This document shows, one piece after another, positions 24,001 through 33,376 of a stretch of 64,000 nucleotides of DNA (positions are counted from its first letter, which is position 1; every line of letters begins with the position of its first letter). The notes under the pieces were generated by a model. That model ran no database searches, was not told where the DNA came from, and was given only the letters and a program-made list of their open reading frames with translations. The position numbers and the translations under genes are program-made. The stretch comes from Lentilactobacillus senioris (lineage in GTDB: Bacteria; Bacillota; Bacilli; Lactobacillales; Lactobacillaceae). The stretch spans positions 186,001 through 250,000 of the forward strand of contig NZ_JAPQEZ010000002.1 in NCBI RefSeq assembly GCF_026798195.1, given 5' to 3'.

Positions 24001-25339
24001 CGTGCATTTAAAGGCGCCACAATTCAAATACGCTCCGTTCTCTCGGAAACAGTTGCAGGTTTTAAGTTGGTGGCTAGATCCAAGAGCCAAACAATTTGGC
24101 AATCTTTCGGAAGTTAAAAAAAAGCATCCGGAGTGGCTTAACCGCAGTGATAAAGAAGTTTTGATTGCTGACGGATCTATTCGTGCAGGTAAGACGCTGA
24201 TTATGTCCATGTCTTACATTGAGTGGTCAATGACTAACTACAGCAATGAACAATTTGGGATTGCTGGTAAGACGATTGGATCACTAAGGCGTAACGTTAT
24301 CACACCATTAAAACGCATGTTGGCTGGACGTAAAGGCTACAGGGTTAAAGATCGACGAGCTGATAATCTTCTTGATATTACCTACAACGGCGTCACTAAT
24401 CATTACTACCTGTTTGGTGGTAAAGATGAAGGTAGCCAAGACTTGGTTCAAGGTTTAACTGTAGCAGGATTCTTTTTTGATGAAGTAGCTTTAATGCCAA
24501 AAAGCTTTGTCAATCAGGCTGCTGGACGTGTTTCTGTTGATGGTGGGAAGCTGTGGTTTAACTGTAATCCGGCTGGCCCTTATCATTGGTTCAAGACCGA
24601 ATGGCTAGATAAATTAAAAAAACATAAGGCAATTCACATTCACTTCACTATGGATGACAATCCGTCACTAGCAGAATCCGTTAAAGATAGAAACAGGCGA
24701 ACCTTTTCAGGGGTGTTTTATCAGCGCTATATTTTAGGCGAGTGGGTATTATCTGATGGAATTGTTTATGACAACTTCAATAAAGATACTATGGTTGCCA
24801 CTCCACCAAAAGGTGTAGCAGAAAAGTATTATGTATCAGTCGATTATGGTACGCAAAACCCTACGGTATTCTTGCTGTGGGGTCGTTTTGATGGCGTTTG
24901 GTGGTGCTTGAAAGAGTATTACTATGATGGGCGGCACAGCTCACGCCAAAAGACTGACGAACAATATGCTAATGACTTTCTTGAGTTTGTTGGCAAGTTA
25001 AAAGTAAAGGCGATTGTTGATCCGTCTGCTGCTAGTTTTATAGCACAGTTACGAGCCAAGGGCGTTAGTGTTGAGAAAGCAAAAAACGATGTTTTAGATG
25101 GTATTCGTGAAACCCAATCAGCAATGAACCTTGGCAAGATTATGTTTGCGCCCGGTTTGGTTAATTTATTTAAAGAGTTAGCCAGTTACGCATGGGACCC
25201 TAAAGCAGCAGAGCATGGTGAAGATAAAGTTATCAAGCAACATGACCATGCCTGTGATGCTGTTAGATACTTTGTTTACCGTGTAATAAGAACTGGTGGC
25301 GTTGTGAAACCTAAAGTTAAGCCAAAAGCATTTAGATAA
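23993..25339 (+). CDS. terL: Terminase large subunit (PBSX type)
   Basis: Packaging motor and nuclease. ATPase domain with Walker A SIRAGKT (near residue 64) and Walker B FFFDEVAL (near 165); nuclease domain with VDYGTQNP, IVDPSA and HDHACDAVRYF acidic residues. 448 residues, usual length. Starts within terS. The type (SPP1/PBSX-like neighbours) suggests headful packaging, but no pac site is proven here. Confidence 0.93.
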   Translation: MSSVHLKAPQFKYAPFSRKQLQVLSWWLDPRAKQFGNLSEVKKKHPEWLNRSDKEVLIADGSIRAGKTLIMSMSYIEWSMTNYSNEQFGIAGKTIGSLRRNVITPLKRMLAGRKGYRVKDRRADNLLDITYNGVTNHYYLFGGKDEGSQDLVQGLTVAGFFFDEVALMPKSFVNQAAGRVSVDGGKLWFNCNPAGPYHWFKTEWLDKLKKHKAIHIHFTMDDNPSLAESVKDRNRRTFSGVFYQRYILGEWVLSDGIVYDNFNKDTMVATPPKGVAEKYYVSVDYGTQNPTVFLLWGRFDGVWWCLKEYYYDGRHSSRQKTDEQYANDFLEFVGKLKVKAIVDPSAASFIAQLRAKGVSVEKAKNDVLDGIRETQSAMNLGKIMFAPGLVNLFKELASYAWDPKAAEHGEDKVIKQHDHACDAVRYFVYRVIRTGGVVKPKVKPKAFR

Positions 25340-25349
25340 GGAGGTAAAT

Positions 25350-26777
25350 ATGGCATTAAAAATTGATGCAAAATTAATTGAAAATGTTGACGATCCGTCA
25401 TTTGATCTGTTGAATTACGCTATCACTGAAAAAATGAACAAATGGACGGAATACGATAAGCTCTACAATTACTATCTTGGTCAACAGTTAATATTAAATC
25501 GAAACTTTGGTAATCCTGCCGTTAATGATCAGCATGTAGTTGTTAATCACGCTAAGTATTTTACTGATATGATCACTGGCATGATGACTGGTAATCCAAT
25601 CACTTACGTGCCACAAGATGGCAACAACATTGATGCGATTACTGAAGCATTAAGCAAAATGGATATTGCAGCCCATGACACTGACCTAGAATTGCAGTTA
25701 AGCATTTATGGTGTGGGTTATGAGTTGGTTTACTTAAAAGTAGTTGAGGGCGCTAAAACTGAAGAGCAAATTGCCTGCTTAGATCCTAGATACACCATTG
25801 TGATTACTGATGATACTGAAGAAGAGAACGAAATCTACGGTATTTACTTGCAGCCTAAAAAGACTTTAAAAGGTGAGGACAATGGTTATCTGATCAGCGT
25901 TTATACACCTGATAAATTAATTCAGTATCGAACCCGAATGGGGTACCAGTTAAGTGAAGGCAACATTGATGAGACTACTGAAATTGAAAGTTACTGGAGC
26001 GAAGAACCTATCACCGAGTTCTACAACAACGGCCAACAGCAAGGGGACTTTGAACAGCTTATTCCTTTGATTGATTCATATAATTCTTTACAGTCAGATC
26101 GGATTACTGATAAAGATAACTTTATTGATTCAATTCTGTTGGCTTATGGAACATCTGTTGAAGGCAATCTTCAAAAAGGGCAGATGCTAGATGATTTGCC
26201 ATCGGATGCAAAGATTGAATGGCTAACTAAAGCCCTTGAAGAAAATGACGTCCAAACTTTGTCAGATTCAATCAAGAATGATCTCCATGAAATGGCTAAC
26301 GTTCCTAATATGACTGACAAAGACTTTGCCGGTAATATTTCTGGTGAGGCTATGAAGTATAAGCTATTTGGCTTACTTAATTTAATTTCAGTTAAAGAGC
26401 AATACCTAAATAAAGGATTGAAAAGACGCCTTAAGCTACTAGCTCACATGATTGGTGGAGTTAAGCAACAGGCTGTTGATATTACGGGGGTAAGAATTCA
26501 GTTAACTCCTAACATTCCGGTTAACCTGACAGATACTATCACCAATATCCGCAACGCCGATGGCATTATCCCACGTCAAGTAACCTTTGGTTGGCTACCG
26601 GAAGGATATGACCCACAAAAGCTTATTGAAATGATGGATGAGCAGAATGCTAAGCAAATTCAACAGAACAAAGATGCTATTGGCGAGGGTGATCCCGAAG
26701 AATCAACTGCTAATGTAAATGAAGAAGATCAGGAGGGATACCGTGATTCAAGTACAAATAACGAAGACGAAAAATAA
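25350..26777 (+). CDS. Portal protein, SPP1 gp6-like
   Basis: 475 residues forming the dodecameric DNA gate of the head. Recognised by the SPP1-type features: the early NHAKYFTDMITGMMTGNPITY segment (about residues 62-82), the central beta region, the MANVPNMTD/FAGNISGEAMKYKL stretch and an acidic C-terminal tail. The tail overlaps the start of the Prp gene. Confidence 0.92.
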   Translation: MALKIDAKLIENVDDPSFDLLNYAITEKMNKWTEYDKLYNYYLGQQLILNRNFGNPAVNDQHVVVNHAKYFTDMITGMMTGNPITYVPQDGNNIDAITEALSKMDIAAHDTDLELQLSIYGVGYELVYLKVVEGAKTEEQIACLDPRYTIVITDDTEEENEIYGIYLQPKKTLKGEDNGYLISVYTPDKLIQYRTRMGYQLSEGNIDETTEIESYWSEEPITEFYNNGQQQGDFEQLIPLIDSYNSLQSDRITDKDNFIDSILLAYGTSVEGNLQKGQMLDDLPSDAKIEWLTKALEENDVQTLSDSIKNDLHEMANVPNMTDKDFAGNISGEAMKYKLFGLLNLISVKEQYLNKGLKRRLKLLAHMIGGVKQQAVDITGVRIQLTPNIPVNLTDTITNIRNADGIIPRQVTFGWLPEGYDPQKLIEMMDEQNAKQIQQNKDAIGEGDPEESTANVNEEDQEGYRDSSTNNEDEK

Positions 26778-27084
26778 ACTTTCTGCTATTTCTTCAACTG
26801 TTGAAATCAGCGTGCGTGGTCATGCAATGTCTGCACCATATGGGCAGGATATTGTTTGTGCTGCTATCTCCGTATTGTTTACAGCGGTTGCGAACCACTT
26901 AAGTAACCCAGTAGTTGATTTTATTGGTGACGAATCGATTATTTCTGCTGATGATGTCAACCCAGCCAACAGGAGATTATTAGTCATGTTTGAGGATACT
27001 GTAAAAGAAATTGCTGAACAATATCCTGATAATGTTCATTTACTAATTCAGGATAACGTTCCTCCGTTGATTCAAGGTGATTAG
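26743..27084 (+). CDS. prp: Prp-type cysteine protease
   Basis: 113 residues of the Prp family, which cleave the N-terminus of ribosomal protein L27 in Firmicutes. The catalytic pair is visible: His27 in VRGHA and Cys39 in GQDIVCAA. GTG start, with AGGAGGG 5 bases upstream, inside the portal 3' end. A Prp gene here, between portal and minor head protein, is explained by the L27-like LNLQxFA motifs at the N-termini of the scaffold, capsid and tail-tube proteins of this phage. It should process them during assembly. Confidence 0.88.
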   Translation: MIQVQITKTKNKLSAISSTVEISVRGHAMSAPYGQDIVCAAISVLFTAVANHLSNPVVDFIGDESIISADDVNPANRRLLVMFEDTVKEIAEQYPDNVHLLIQDNVPPLIQGD

Positions 27085-27086
27085 TT

Positions 27087-28271
27087 ATGACGGACAAGGA
27101 TAAGCTTAGTTATTGGGAACGGCGTGCATTAGAGCTGGAGCAATCTAACCATGATGACGGTGATAAAGTCATTGCTAAGCTCGCTAAGTCATACGGGATC
27201 GCTCAAGAGTATCTTACTGGTGAAGTTGAAAAGATCTACAAGCGATACTTGAGTAGGTCAGGGTTAAGCGAGAGTGAAGTCGATAAAATTCTTAATACCG
27301 CTATTACCTCGGACCAACTGGTAGAGCTTAAGGCCATGGTTAAAAAGACCGAGAATAAAGAACTCAAAAAGCAGTTGCAAATTTATTTAAGTGGTTTAGC
27401 AGCTAAAGGACGTATTAGTCGGCTGGAGTTACTTAAAGCTAAAGCCTATCTAGTAGCTAAGCAGCTTGCTGACGTACAGTTAACTGAAACTACCAAGTAT
27501 TACACCAAGACCATTGAAGATGCCTATAAACACACTGCCGCCAGTTCTATTATTGGACAAACTCAAAAAGATTTTAACGTCTATCAAAATGGAGCTGTTC
27601 CGGAAGCTAGTAAGGTTAAGAAAACTATCAAGTTTACTGAACCTGAATCGGGTAAGGTACTGCATGAAGTTGATGTAATGCCTGATAAGCCTACTACTAA
27701 GCTAACAGAGCTTACTACTGAAACAGTTAAGCAGCAGTTGACTGCTCCATGGGAAGGTAAGAACTACTCTCAACGTATCTGGAAGAACACTGATGAATTG
27801 GCTGATCGCTTACAAGAATTATTCACTGCCAAAGAATTATCGGGCATGCCAGAGCGTGAGATGAGACTACGATTACAAAAAGAATTCGGCGTTAGTGCTT
27901 ATCAAGCACGGCGACTTGTTAGAACTGAATCAGCTTATATGGCTAATCAAGCCAGACTAAAAGCATGGAACGACCACCACGTTGAGGAATACTCACTGGT
28001 GGCCGTTTTAGATTTCAGAACTTCTGAATTCTGTCGGGATCATGATGGGCGAGTTTATAAAGTAGCCGATGCAAAATGCAATGGCTTCTATGGCAACTTC
28101 CCACCGTTTCACCCTTTCTGCCGTACTGTTCCAGTTGCTTACTATGGGAAGTCAAAAAATGGCGGTTATCGTACTGCTCGTGATCCAAAAACCAAGGAAA
28201 CAATGAAGATTCCACGTGATGCAACCTATCGTGAATGGGAGCAAATGATTATCAAAGGAGACCACAAATGA
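27087..28271 (+). CDS. Minor head protein, SPP1 gp7/MuF-like
   Basis: 394 residues. The C-terminal domain has the MuF signature: RLVRTESAYMANQARLKAW, TSEFCRDHDGRVY and FPPFHPFCRTVPV (about residues 270-355). It is carried in the capsid and may help DNA exit or entry. Directly after Prp, in SPP1 order. Confidence 0.9.
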   Translation: MTDKDKLSYWERRALELEQSNHDDGDKVIAKLAKSYGIAQEYLTGEVEKIYKRYLSRSGLSESEVDKILNTAITSDQLVELKAMVKKTENKELKKQLQIYLSGLAAKGRISRLELLKAKAYLVAKQLADVQLTETTKYYTKTIEDAYKHTAASSIIGQTQKDFNVYQNGAVPEASKVKKTIKFTEPESGKVLHEVDVMPDKPTTKLTELTTETVKQQLTAPWEGKNYSQRIWKNTDELADRLQELFTAKELSGMPEREMRLRLQKEFGVSAYQARRLVRTESAYMANQARLKAWNDHHVEEYSLVAVLDFRTSEFCRDHDGRVYKVADAKCNGFYGNFPPFHPFCRTVPVAYYGKSKNGGYRTARDPKTKETMKIPRDATYREWEQMIIKGDHK

Positions 28272-28441
28272 TTACATTTTTTAGTATTGGAATGTTTATC
28301 GTCATGCTGCTATCGTGTTTAGCGTTATTTAGCCAAGATTTACTAGGCGATCGACAAAAATATCAGCAGTACGCTGCTGTTTGTATTGCCTCAATTATTT
28401 GTTGGGCAGTGGTAATGGTAACAGCACTAGTTCTTGCATAA
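28268..28441 (+). CDS. Small two-helix membrane protein
   Basis: 57 residues, two membrane helices (about 2-22 and 36-56). AAAGGAG precedes the ATG, which overlaps the MuF stop (ATGA). Its place between head genes is odd for a membrane protein; no family recognised. Confidence 0.6.
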   Translation: MITFFSIGMFIVMLLSCLALFSQDLLGDRQKYQQYAAVCIASIICWAVVMVTALVLA

Positions 28442-28511
28442 TAGCCGACCTAAGCATGTCGTTAAACTGCTAATAAAATTATATTTGCATGGGTTTAATG
28501 GAAAGTATCGA

Positions 28512-28555
28512 GGACACTGTGTGGGAGCCGTTAGGTTTCTGTGGGGTGTCTTTTT
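28512..28555 (+). terminator. Weak terminator or attenuator before the scaffold gene
   Basis: GGACAC / GTGTCT (one G-T pair) encloses 28 bases and is followed by five T. In the 157-base gap before the scaffold gene. The long loop makes this a weak call. Confidence 0.35.
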
Positions 28556-28598
28556 GTTATCCGGAAATTAGGCGTGTGTGAGTAAGGAGATTTTACTT

Positions 28599-29225
28599 AT
28601 GCGTGATTTATTGAAATTGAATTTACAAATGTTTGCTGATGATGGTGACGGTGGTAGCGGTGATGATGGTGGAAACAACGAAAATCTATCAAACGACAAT
28701 CAAGGCAGCCAAGGGAGTAACCCAGACGCTATTATCTTTCAAAATCAGTCAGAACTTGATAGCTGGTTTGATAAGCGATTAGACAAGGCTACAGATACTT
28801 TACGGGCTAACTGGGAAAAGGAAAAAGCTACCCAGAAATCCTATGAAGAAATGACGCCAGAAGAACAACGTGCCTATGACGCTGATCAACGTGAACAAGA
28901 ATTAGCTGAACGGGAACGCAAAGTAACGATTGACGAAAATCGTGCAACTGTTATCCAGCAATTAACTGATGATGAGTTGCCAGTTGCTTTAGCTAAAGTA
29001 TTTGAACCGGCACTTGCTGATTTTGAAAACTTTGATGAAGCCTATAAGAGCGTTACTGATACTTACCGTAATGCAGTTAAAGAGGGCGTGGATAAGCAAC
29101 TTGCTGGATCTGCTGTCATTCCGGGCGTTGGATCATCTGCTACTAAGTCAGCAGGTCAAAGTGCTGCGGAACGCCGTAATAGCAATAAACAGACGACTGG
29201 CAACAGTCTTTGGAAAACCAAATAG
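28599..29225 (+). CDS. Scaffold protein (DUF4355) with Prp site
   Basis: 208 residues, acidic and helical (YEEMTPEEQRAYDADQREQELAERE), the DUF4355 scaffold pattern; guides capsid assembly and is then lost. Start ATG with TAAGGAG upstream. The N-terminus contains LLKLNLQMFA (residues 4-13), nearly identical to the L27 leader cleaved by Prp, so the first 13 residues are probably removed. Followed by decoration and capsid genes. Confidence 0.88.
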   Translation: MRDLLKLNLQMFADDGDGGSGDDGGNNENLSNDNQGSQGSNPDAIIFQNQSELDSWFDKRLDKATDTLRANWEKEKATQKSYEEMTPEEQRAYDADQREQELAERERKVTIDENRATVIQQLTDDELPVALAKVFEPALADFENFDEAYKSVTDTYRNAVKEGVDKQLAGSAVIPGVGSSATKSAGQSAAERRNSNKQTTGNSLWKTK

Positions 29226-29236
29226 GAGGAACAATT

Positions 29237-29623
29237 ATGTTTGTAGGAAAAAACCAACATTTTGAAGAAATTAACTTTTTAGCATCTGATAAAACTGTAC
29301 CTTTTTCAATGATGATTGATGCTGACAACGCATTGGCTACCGTGGACGAAGTAACAGGTCACAAAATTATTAAGGCGGGTACTCCAGTGCCTGCTAACGA
29401 TGCTACAGCTCAAGGTATTTTGCTTGATAGCGTTGATCTTACTGAAGGACCACAAATGGCAGCCGTTTTACGTGGAGCATGGGTTTACACCAAACGCCTA
29501 CCAGTTGCCGTTGATGCAGCTGCTAAAACTGCTATGACCGGCATTCACTTTATTGATCAAACAGATGCTGGTGATACTAGCGATGCTGGTACTGGTGATA
29601 CTGGTAGCACTCCAGCAAAATAA
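29237..29623 (+). CDS. Putative head decoration protein
   Basis: 128 residues, beta-rich by appearance, with a Gly/Asp/Thr/Ser tail. The position between scaffold and capsid is the usual slot for decoration or cement proteins. AGGAGG precedes the ATG. No diagnostic motif, so the call is positional. Confidence 0.6.
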   Translation: MFVGKNQHFEEINFLASDKTVPFSMMIDADNALATVDEVTGHKIIKAGTPVPANDATAQGILLDSVDLTEGPQMAAVLRGAWVYTKRLPVAVDAAAKTAMTGIHFIDQTDAGDTSDAGTGDTGSTPAK

Positions 29624-29652
29624 TCTATTAAAAAGTAATTAGGAGGAAAATT

Positions 29653-30717
29653 ATGTATACAGAAAAAATTGCGTTGAACTTACAACGTTTTGCTTCAATC
29701 GCTGAAAACTTTAGTACCCCAGAAATCTTAGATTACGTTCGTGATCGTCAATATGCAGCTTTTAAGGGTGATGAATTATTCCCATCACGACGGGTAAATT
29801 CATTAAAGTTAGATCAAGTTTATGCAGGTAACCGTACTCCGGTTATGGCTCACGTTGCTGCCTTTGATGCTGAAGCTGAAATTGGTAGTCGTGAAGCGGA
29901 CAAGAGTTCTTTAGAACTTGCTTTGATCAAGCGGAAAATGAAGCTATCTGAAGAAGATTTAATCGCTTTGCAAAATCCACGTACTGCTGCAGAAGCTAAG
30001 TATCTTAAAGATCGTGTCTATGATGATATTGATGTTTTGAGCCAAGGAGTTTTAGCTCAAGTAGAAAAGATGTCAATGGACGCTTTGGCTAACGGTAAAG
30101 TTTCTGTTATTGACCCCGATAGTGGTAAAGAAACATTGTTTGACTATAAAGTTCCTACTGCTCATCAAGCTAACTTGACTTCAAAGGGAACTGCTTGGGA
30201 CGATGCTTCTTCTAATCCATTAAAGGATATTGAAAACTGGGTAGACGCAATGGATATTACTGCCACCCGTGTTATTACATCTCGGAAAATTTATCGGTTA
30301 TTTACTCAAAATGAAAATGTTTTAAAGGCGATTTATGGTACTTCTACCCGTGCTTTGGGACAAGCTGATCTTGATGCTTTCATGGAAGCTCAAGGGTTAC
30401 CAGTTATTCGGAGTTATGATGACAAATACCGTGACCAAGGCGCTACTGGTAAATACGTTACTAAGCGTTACTTCCCAGAAAACAAATTCGTTTTGCTTGG
30501 TGACGATAACCCCGGTGAAAAACTATTTGGCCCTACACCAGAAGAAATTGGTTTAGCTGGTGATCCTAGCGTACAAAAGACTGCTATTGGTAACTTGTTT
30601 GCTACCGTCTACACCGAAACCAAAGATCCAGTTGGCACTTTTGCAAAGGTTACTGCTGTTGCATTGCCTTCATTCCCTGGCGCAAGCGAAGTATTCCAAG
30701 CACAAGTAATTAAGTAA
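29653..30717 (+). CDS. Major capsid protein, HK97-fold, with Prp site
   Basis: 354 residues, resembling the phage capsid protein E group (NFSTPEILDYVRDRQY, the GSREADKSSLELALIKRKMKLSEEDL segment near residues 78-104, and a C-terminal metal-like VYTETKDPVGTF). It builds the head shell. Residues 6-14 (IALNLQRFA) match the Prp cleavage motif, giving a mature start at Ser15. AGGAGG upstream. Confidence 0.9.
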   Translation: MYTEKIALNLQRFASIAENFSTPEILDYVRDRQYAAFKGDELFPSRRVNSLKLDQVYAGNRTPVMAHVAAFDAEAEIGSREADKSSLELALIKRKMKLSEEDLIALQNPRTAAEAKYLKDRVYDDIDVLSQGVLAQVEKMSMDALANGKVSVIDPDSGKETLFDYKVPTAHQANLTSKGTAWDDASSNPLKDIENWVDAMDITATRVITSRKIYRLFTQNENVLKAIYGTSTRALGQADLDAFMEAQGLPVIRSYDDKYRDQGATGKYVTKRYFPENKFVLLGDDNPGEKLFGPTPEEIGLAGDPSVQKTAIGNLFATVYTETKDPVGTFAKVTAVALPSFPGASEVFQAQVIK

Positions 30718-30732
30718 TTGGAGGTGAGGTGC

Positions 30733-31056
30733 ATGGATAACGATGCTCAAATCAATAGCTTGCTAACTCGATTCGGTGTTGACCCCAGCACCGATGAAGC
30801 TTCAATCCTTAAAGATTTGTACACTGATGCAGTGGCTCAAGTGCTGGACTATACTAATCGAACTAAAATGACTGGAACTATGGCCGTTTATGCTAAGCAA
30901 TTGGCAGTGATAGCTTACAATCGCATGAATACTGAGGGCGAAACCCAACGAAACGAAGGAAGCGTTAGCCGCTACTTTGAAAAAGGGATTCCTCTAGATA
31001 TTCAGCAATCACTTAATCGCTACCGGAGAGTAGTTTTTAAGAAGGTGTCCAGATGA
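30733..31056 (+). CDS. Head-tail connector protein
   Basis: 107 residues, helical (DEASILKDLYTDAVAQVLDYTNR, YAKQLAVIAYNRM), typical of gp6/gp15-type connectors that extend the portal. GGAGGTGAGG lies before the ATG. Overlaps the next gene. Confidence 0.8.
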   Translation: MDNDAQINSLLTRFGVDPSTDEASILKDLYTDAVAQVLDYTNRTKMTGTMAVYAKQLAVIAYNRMNTEGETQRNEGSVSRYFEKGIPLDIQQSLNRYRRVVFKKVSR

Positions 31057-31409
31057 GATTAGCAAGGCAAGGTCTAAAAACTGTCTATTTAAAGCATAGA
31101 GTGACTGGTGAAGATCTTGAGGGCAATACCATTGATTCTTGGGGTGATCCAGTCCCAATTAAGGTAAATATTCAGTCCGCAGGTGGAAGTGTTAATACGG
31201 CCATTTATGGGCAGGATTTAGCCTACATGAAAGTGATGTTGTACCAAGGAGATCTAATTGCTGAAACTCAAAATGAAAATGATGGTATTTGCTTAAATGT
31301 TGACAGCACGAATGACCCTGATTATCAGATAACTTCCATATCGCAATATTTTGACCATTTAAAGGTCTTAATTAAGAAGGTGGATACTCATGCCTCAGGT
31401 AAGAGTTGA
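31053..31409 (+). CDS. Head-tail stopper-like protein
   Basis: 118 residues, beta-rich, in the position of the SPP1 gp16-like stopper that closes the head after packaging. ATGA overlap with the connector gene and 20-base overlap with the next. Positional call with a fitting length. Confidence 0.7.
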   Translation: MRLARQGLKTVYLKHRVTGEDLEGNTIDSWGDPVPIKVNIQSAGGSVNTAIYGQDLAYMKVMLYQGDLIAETQNENDGICLNVDSTNDPDYQITSISQYFDHLKVLIKKVDTHASGKS

Positions 31410-31941
31410 GGGCCTGGATGGATTAATGCAAAAGCTGGAAATGCTACCTGAAAAGTTTAGTGATGCCCTTTGGGACGCTAACTTTGATGTTGTGGAAGAA
31501 GCCGATCAAATCGCAGTCAGAGAGCTGCAATCGTCTATGATCCACAGCAGCGGTGAATTAGCCAGTTCGCTACATTACGAGGTATCACAAGATGAGGATG
31601 GCCATATACGTGGTCGTCTTTTTTCAAATGATCCGGTCGCAATGTACCGTGAATTTGGTACTGGTCTTGTCGGTGAGCGATCCAGTAAAGATTTACCTAC
31701 AGGGGTTGACCCCGTTTATACTCAACACCCATGGTTCATTCCGGCTACTGCAGTTGATGTTGACCTAAATGAGGTTTATGGTATGCCGCTTATCAAAATA
31801 GGTGGTAAAGAGTATTACCGGACTAATGGTCAACCAGCAAGGCAATTTATGACCCCAGCAATTAAAGAAGCTGGCGAAAAAGCTCCAGATATTATTAAAG
31901 ATCGCATTCATAGAAAGTTAGGTGAGCTAAGTGATTTATAA
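31390..31941 (+). CDS. HK97 gp10-like tail component
   Basis: 183 residues, with the gp10-like core (VRVEGLDGLMQKLEML near the start, then MYREFGTG near residue 90). These proteins act at the head-tail joint. Overlaps both neighbours. Confidence 0.8.
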   Translation: MPQVRVEGLDGLMQKLEMLPEKFSDALWDANFDVVEEADQIAVRELQSSMIHSSGELASSLHYEVSQDEDGHIRGRLFSNDPVAMYREFGTGLVGERSSKDLPTGVDPVYTQHPWFIPATAVDVDLNEVYGMPLIKIGGKEYYRTNGQPARQFMTPAIKEAGEKAPDIIKDRIHRKLGELSDL

Positions 31942-32296
31942 CGTCAATCAAGATGTGAATTCCATTTTGAAGTCTGTACATGCCTTAAAGGTTGTTCGTC
32001 CAGCGTATCCTGATGAAATCACGACTTTTCCAATGGCGGTATATCAAACGAGGCGTACCACCTACAGTCGAGATGCGCATAACGTTGAAACTGATACTTC
32101 ATGGCAGATTGTCATTGATGTTTTTATTCAAGAAGGGAGTTTAACTCCTATCGTTGATGAAATAACTCAAGCTTTTGCCAATATCGGTTTCGTTGCTACT
32201 GTTCAACAAGCCAATCAAGCTGGCTTTAATCGTTCGATTATTACGCTGGTTGGTGTTGTTGACAACACGTCAAATCGAGTTTATCAAGCTCGATAA
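31931..32296 (+). CDS. Tail completion protein
   Basis: 121 residues, fitting the SPP1 gp17-like tail-to-head joining proteins (PMAVYQTRRTTYSRD, WQIVIDVFI). GTG start, overlapping the previous gene. Call from position and general pattern. Confidence 0.75.
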   Translation: MIYNVNQDVNSILKSVHALKVVRPAYPDEITTFPMAVYQTRRTTYSRDAHNVETDTSWQIVIDVFIQEGSLTPIVDEITQAFANIGFVATVQQANQAGFNRSIITLVGVVDNTSNRVYQAR

Positions 32297-32315
32297 CTAA
32301 GAAAGGAATTATAAA

Positions 32316-32837
32316 ATGAAAACTTCTTTAAAGAACTCAATTTATCAAGTGCGTTTAAACCTACAACGCTTTGCAGATGCAGAAAAAGTTGATTCAGTCC
32401 GTGGGCTTGTATCAACTGGTACACTTTTGGAAATGGCTGAACCGGGTAACACCAGCGACTATGAAAATGTTGCTGACATCAAAACCGTTCCTGCTTTAGG
32501 TGGTGCGCCACAAGAAGTTGATGTTACTACTTTGGCTGATGATCAAGTTAAACAACTTGAAGGGATTAAAGCTGCAACATCTGTTGCCTTTTCTGTTCAA
32601 TACAAGGGGCCATCATGGAATAAAGTTCATGCCAAATCTGGTGATCGTAAGCAATACAACTGGCGAGTTACTTATCCAGATGGAATGCAAGCAACTTTTA
32701 CTGGATCTTTCTCAATTCAATTTGGTGAAGCGCAATCTAACGGTGCTTTAACTTATACCATCACGGTTTCTGTATCAGATGGACCAAACTTCACTGACTC
32801 ACCATCTACTGGTGAAGCAGCACCGAGTAACGCCTAA
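32316..32837 (+). CDS. Major tail (tube) protein with Prp site
   Basis: 173 residues, beta-rich tube protein that polymerises around the tape measure. The N-terminus has VRLNLQRFA (residues 12-20), the same Prp motif as the capsid. The rest (TTLADDQVKQLEGIKAATSVAFSVQY, GSFSIQFGEAQSNG) fits phage tube proteins. AAAGGAA upstream. The stop is followed by an in-frame-shifted 18-codon open tail (see findings) and then a terminator. Confidence 0.85.
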   Translation: MKTSLKNSIYQVRLNLQRFADAEKVDSVRGLVSTGTLLEMAEPGNTSDYENVADIKTVPALGGAPQEVDVTTLADDQVKQLEGIKAATSVAFSVQYKGPSWNKVHAKSGDRKQYNWRVTYPDGMQATFTGSFSIQFGEAQSNGALTYTITVSVSDGPNFTDSPSTGEAAPSNA

Positions 32838-32900
32838 ATTATCAGAAAATATTTTATCTGATGAAGAAAATGCTAAGCAGATAACTGAATAATTTTTATA

Positions 32901-32942
32901 GTCGCCAACGAAATTCACAATACCGAATGGGGCGGCTTTTTT
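32901..32942 (+). terminator. Terminator after the tail tube gene
   Basis: GTCGCC / GGCGGC (6 bp, one G-T) with a 24-nt loop and six T. It lies before the chaperone genes, which have no promoter of their own, so it is probably partial and keeps tube protein levels above downstream genes. Confidence 0.6.
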
Positions 32943-32971
32943 ATTACTTTAATTTATGGAGGAACAATTAT

Positions 32972-33376
32972 ATGACTGCAAAAAAAACTGCAATTACTAA
33001 CGGAATCGAACTTCAATTTGGTACTTTAACTCTTAACTTAAAACTAGATGGTAACGCAGTGCTTAAAGCTGAAAAACGTTTAGGAAAATCAATCATGGGT
33101 CTTTTTATGGGTGGCAATGGTGGCGTTCAATTACCTGCTACTAACGAAGTTCTAATTGTTTTACAAGCTGCTAATCAAACTAGTGGTGTGAATGATGCGA
33201 TGTTAGTTAAGAACTTCCAAACTTATTTAGATGAAGGCAATACTACTATGGATCTTTTCTTGAAATTAACTGAAGTAGTTGAAGCTGCAGGTTTTTTCGG
33301 GAAGAAGAATTCGGACGAACAAGAGGAAGAAGCAACTCTGGACAACAGCTTGGACGATCAGGAAGAAATTCTTTAG
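32972..33376 (+). CDS. Tail assembly chaperone (gpG-like)
   Basis: 134 residues, cytoplasmic chaperone that holds the tape measure for tube assembly. Core resembles tail tube assembly chaperones (NGIELQFGTLTLNLKLDGNAVLKAEKRLG). Ends with an acidic Gln/Glu/Asp tail when translation stays in frame. Contains a TTTTTTC slippery heptamer before its end. TATGGAGGA precedes the ATG. Confidence 0.88.
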   Translation: MTAKKTAITNGIELQFGTLTLNLKLDGNAVLKAEKRLGKSIMGLFMGGNGGVQLPATNEVLIVLQAANQTSGVNDAMLVKNFQTYLDEGNTTMDLFLKLTEVVEAAGFFGKKNSDEQEEEATLDNSLDDQEEIL

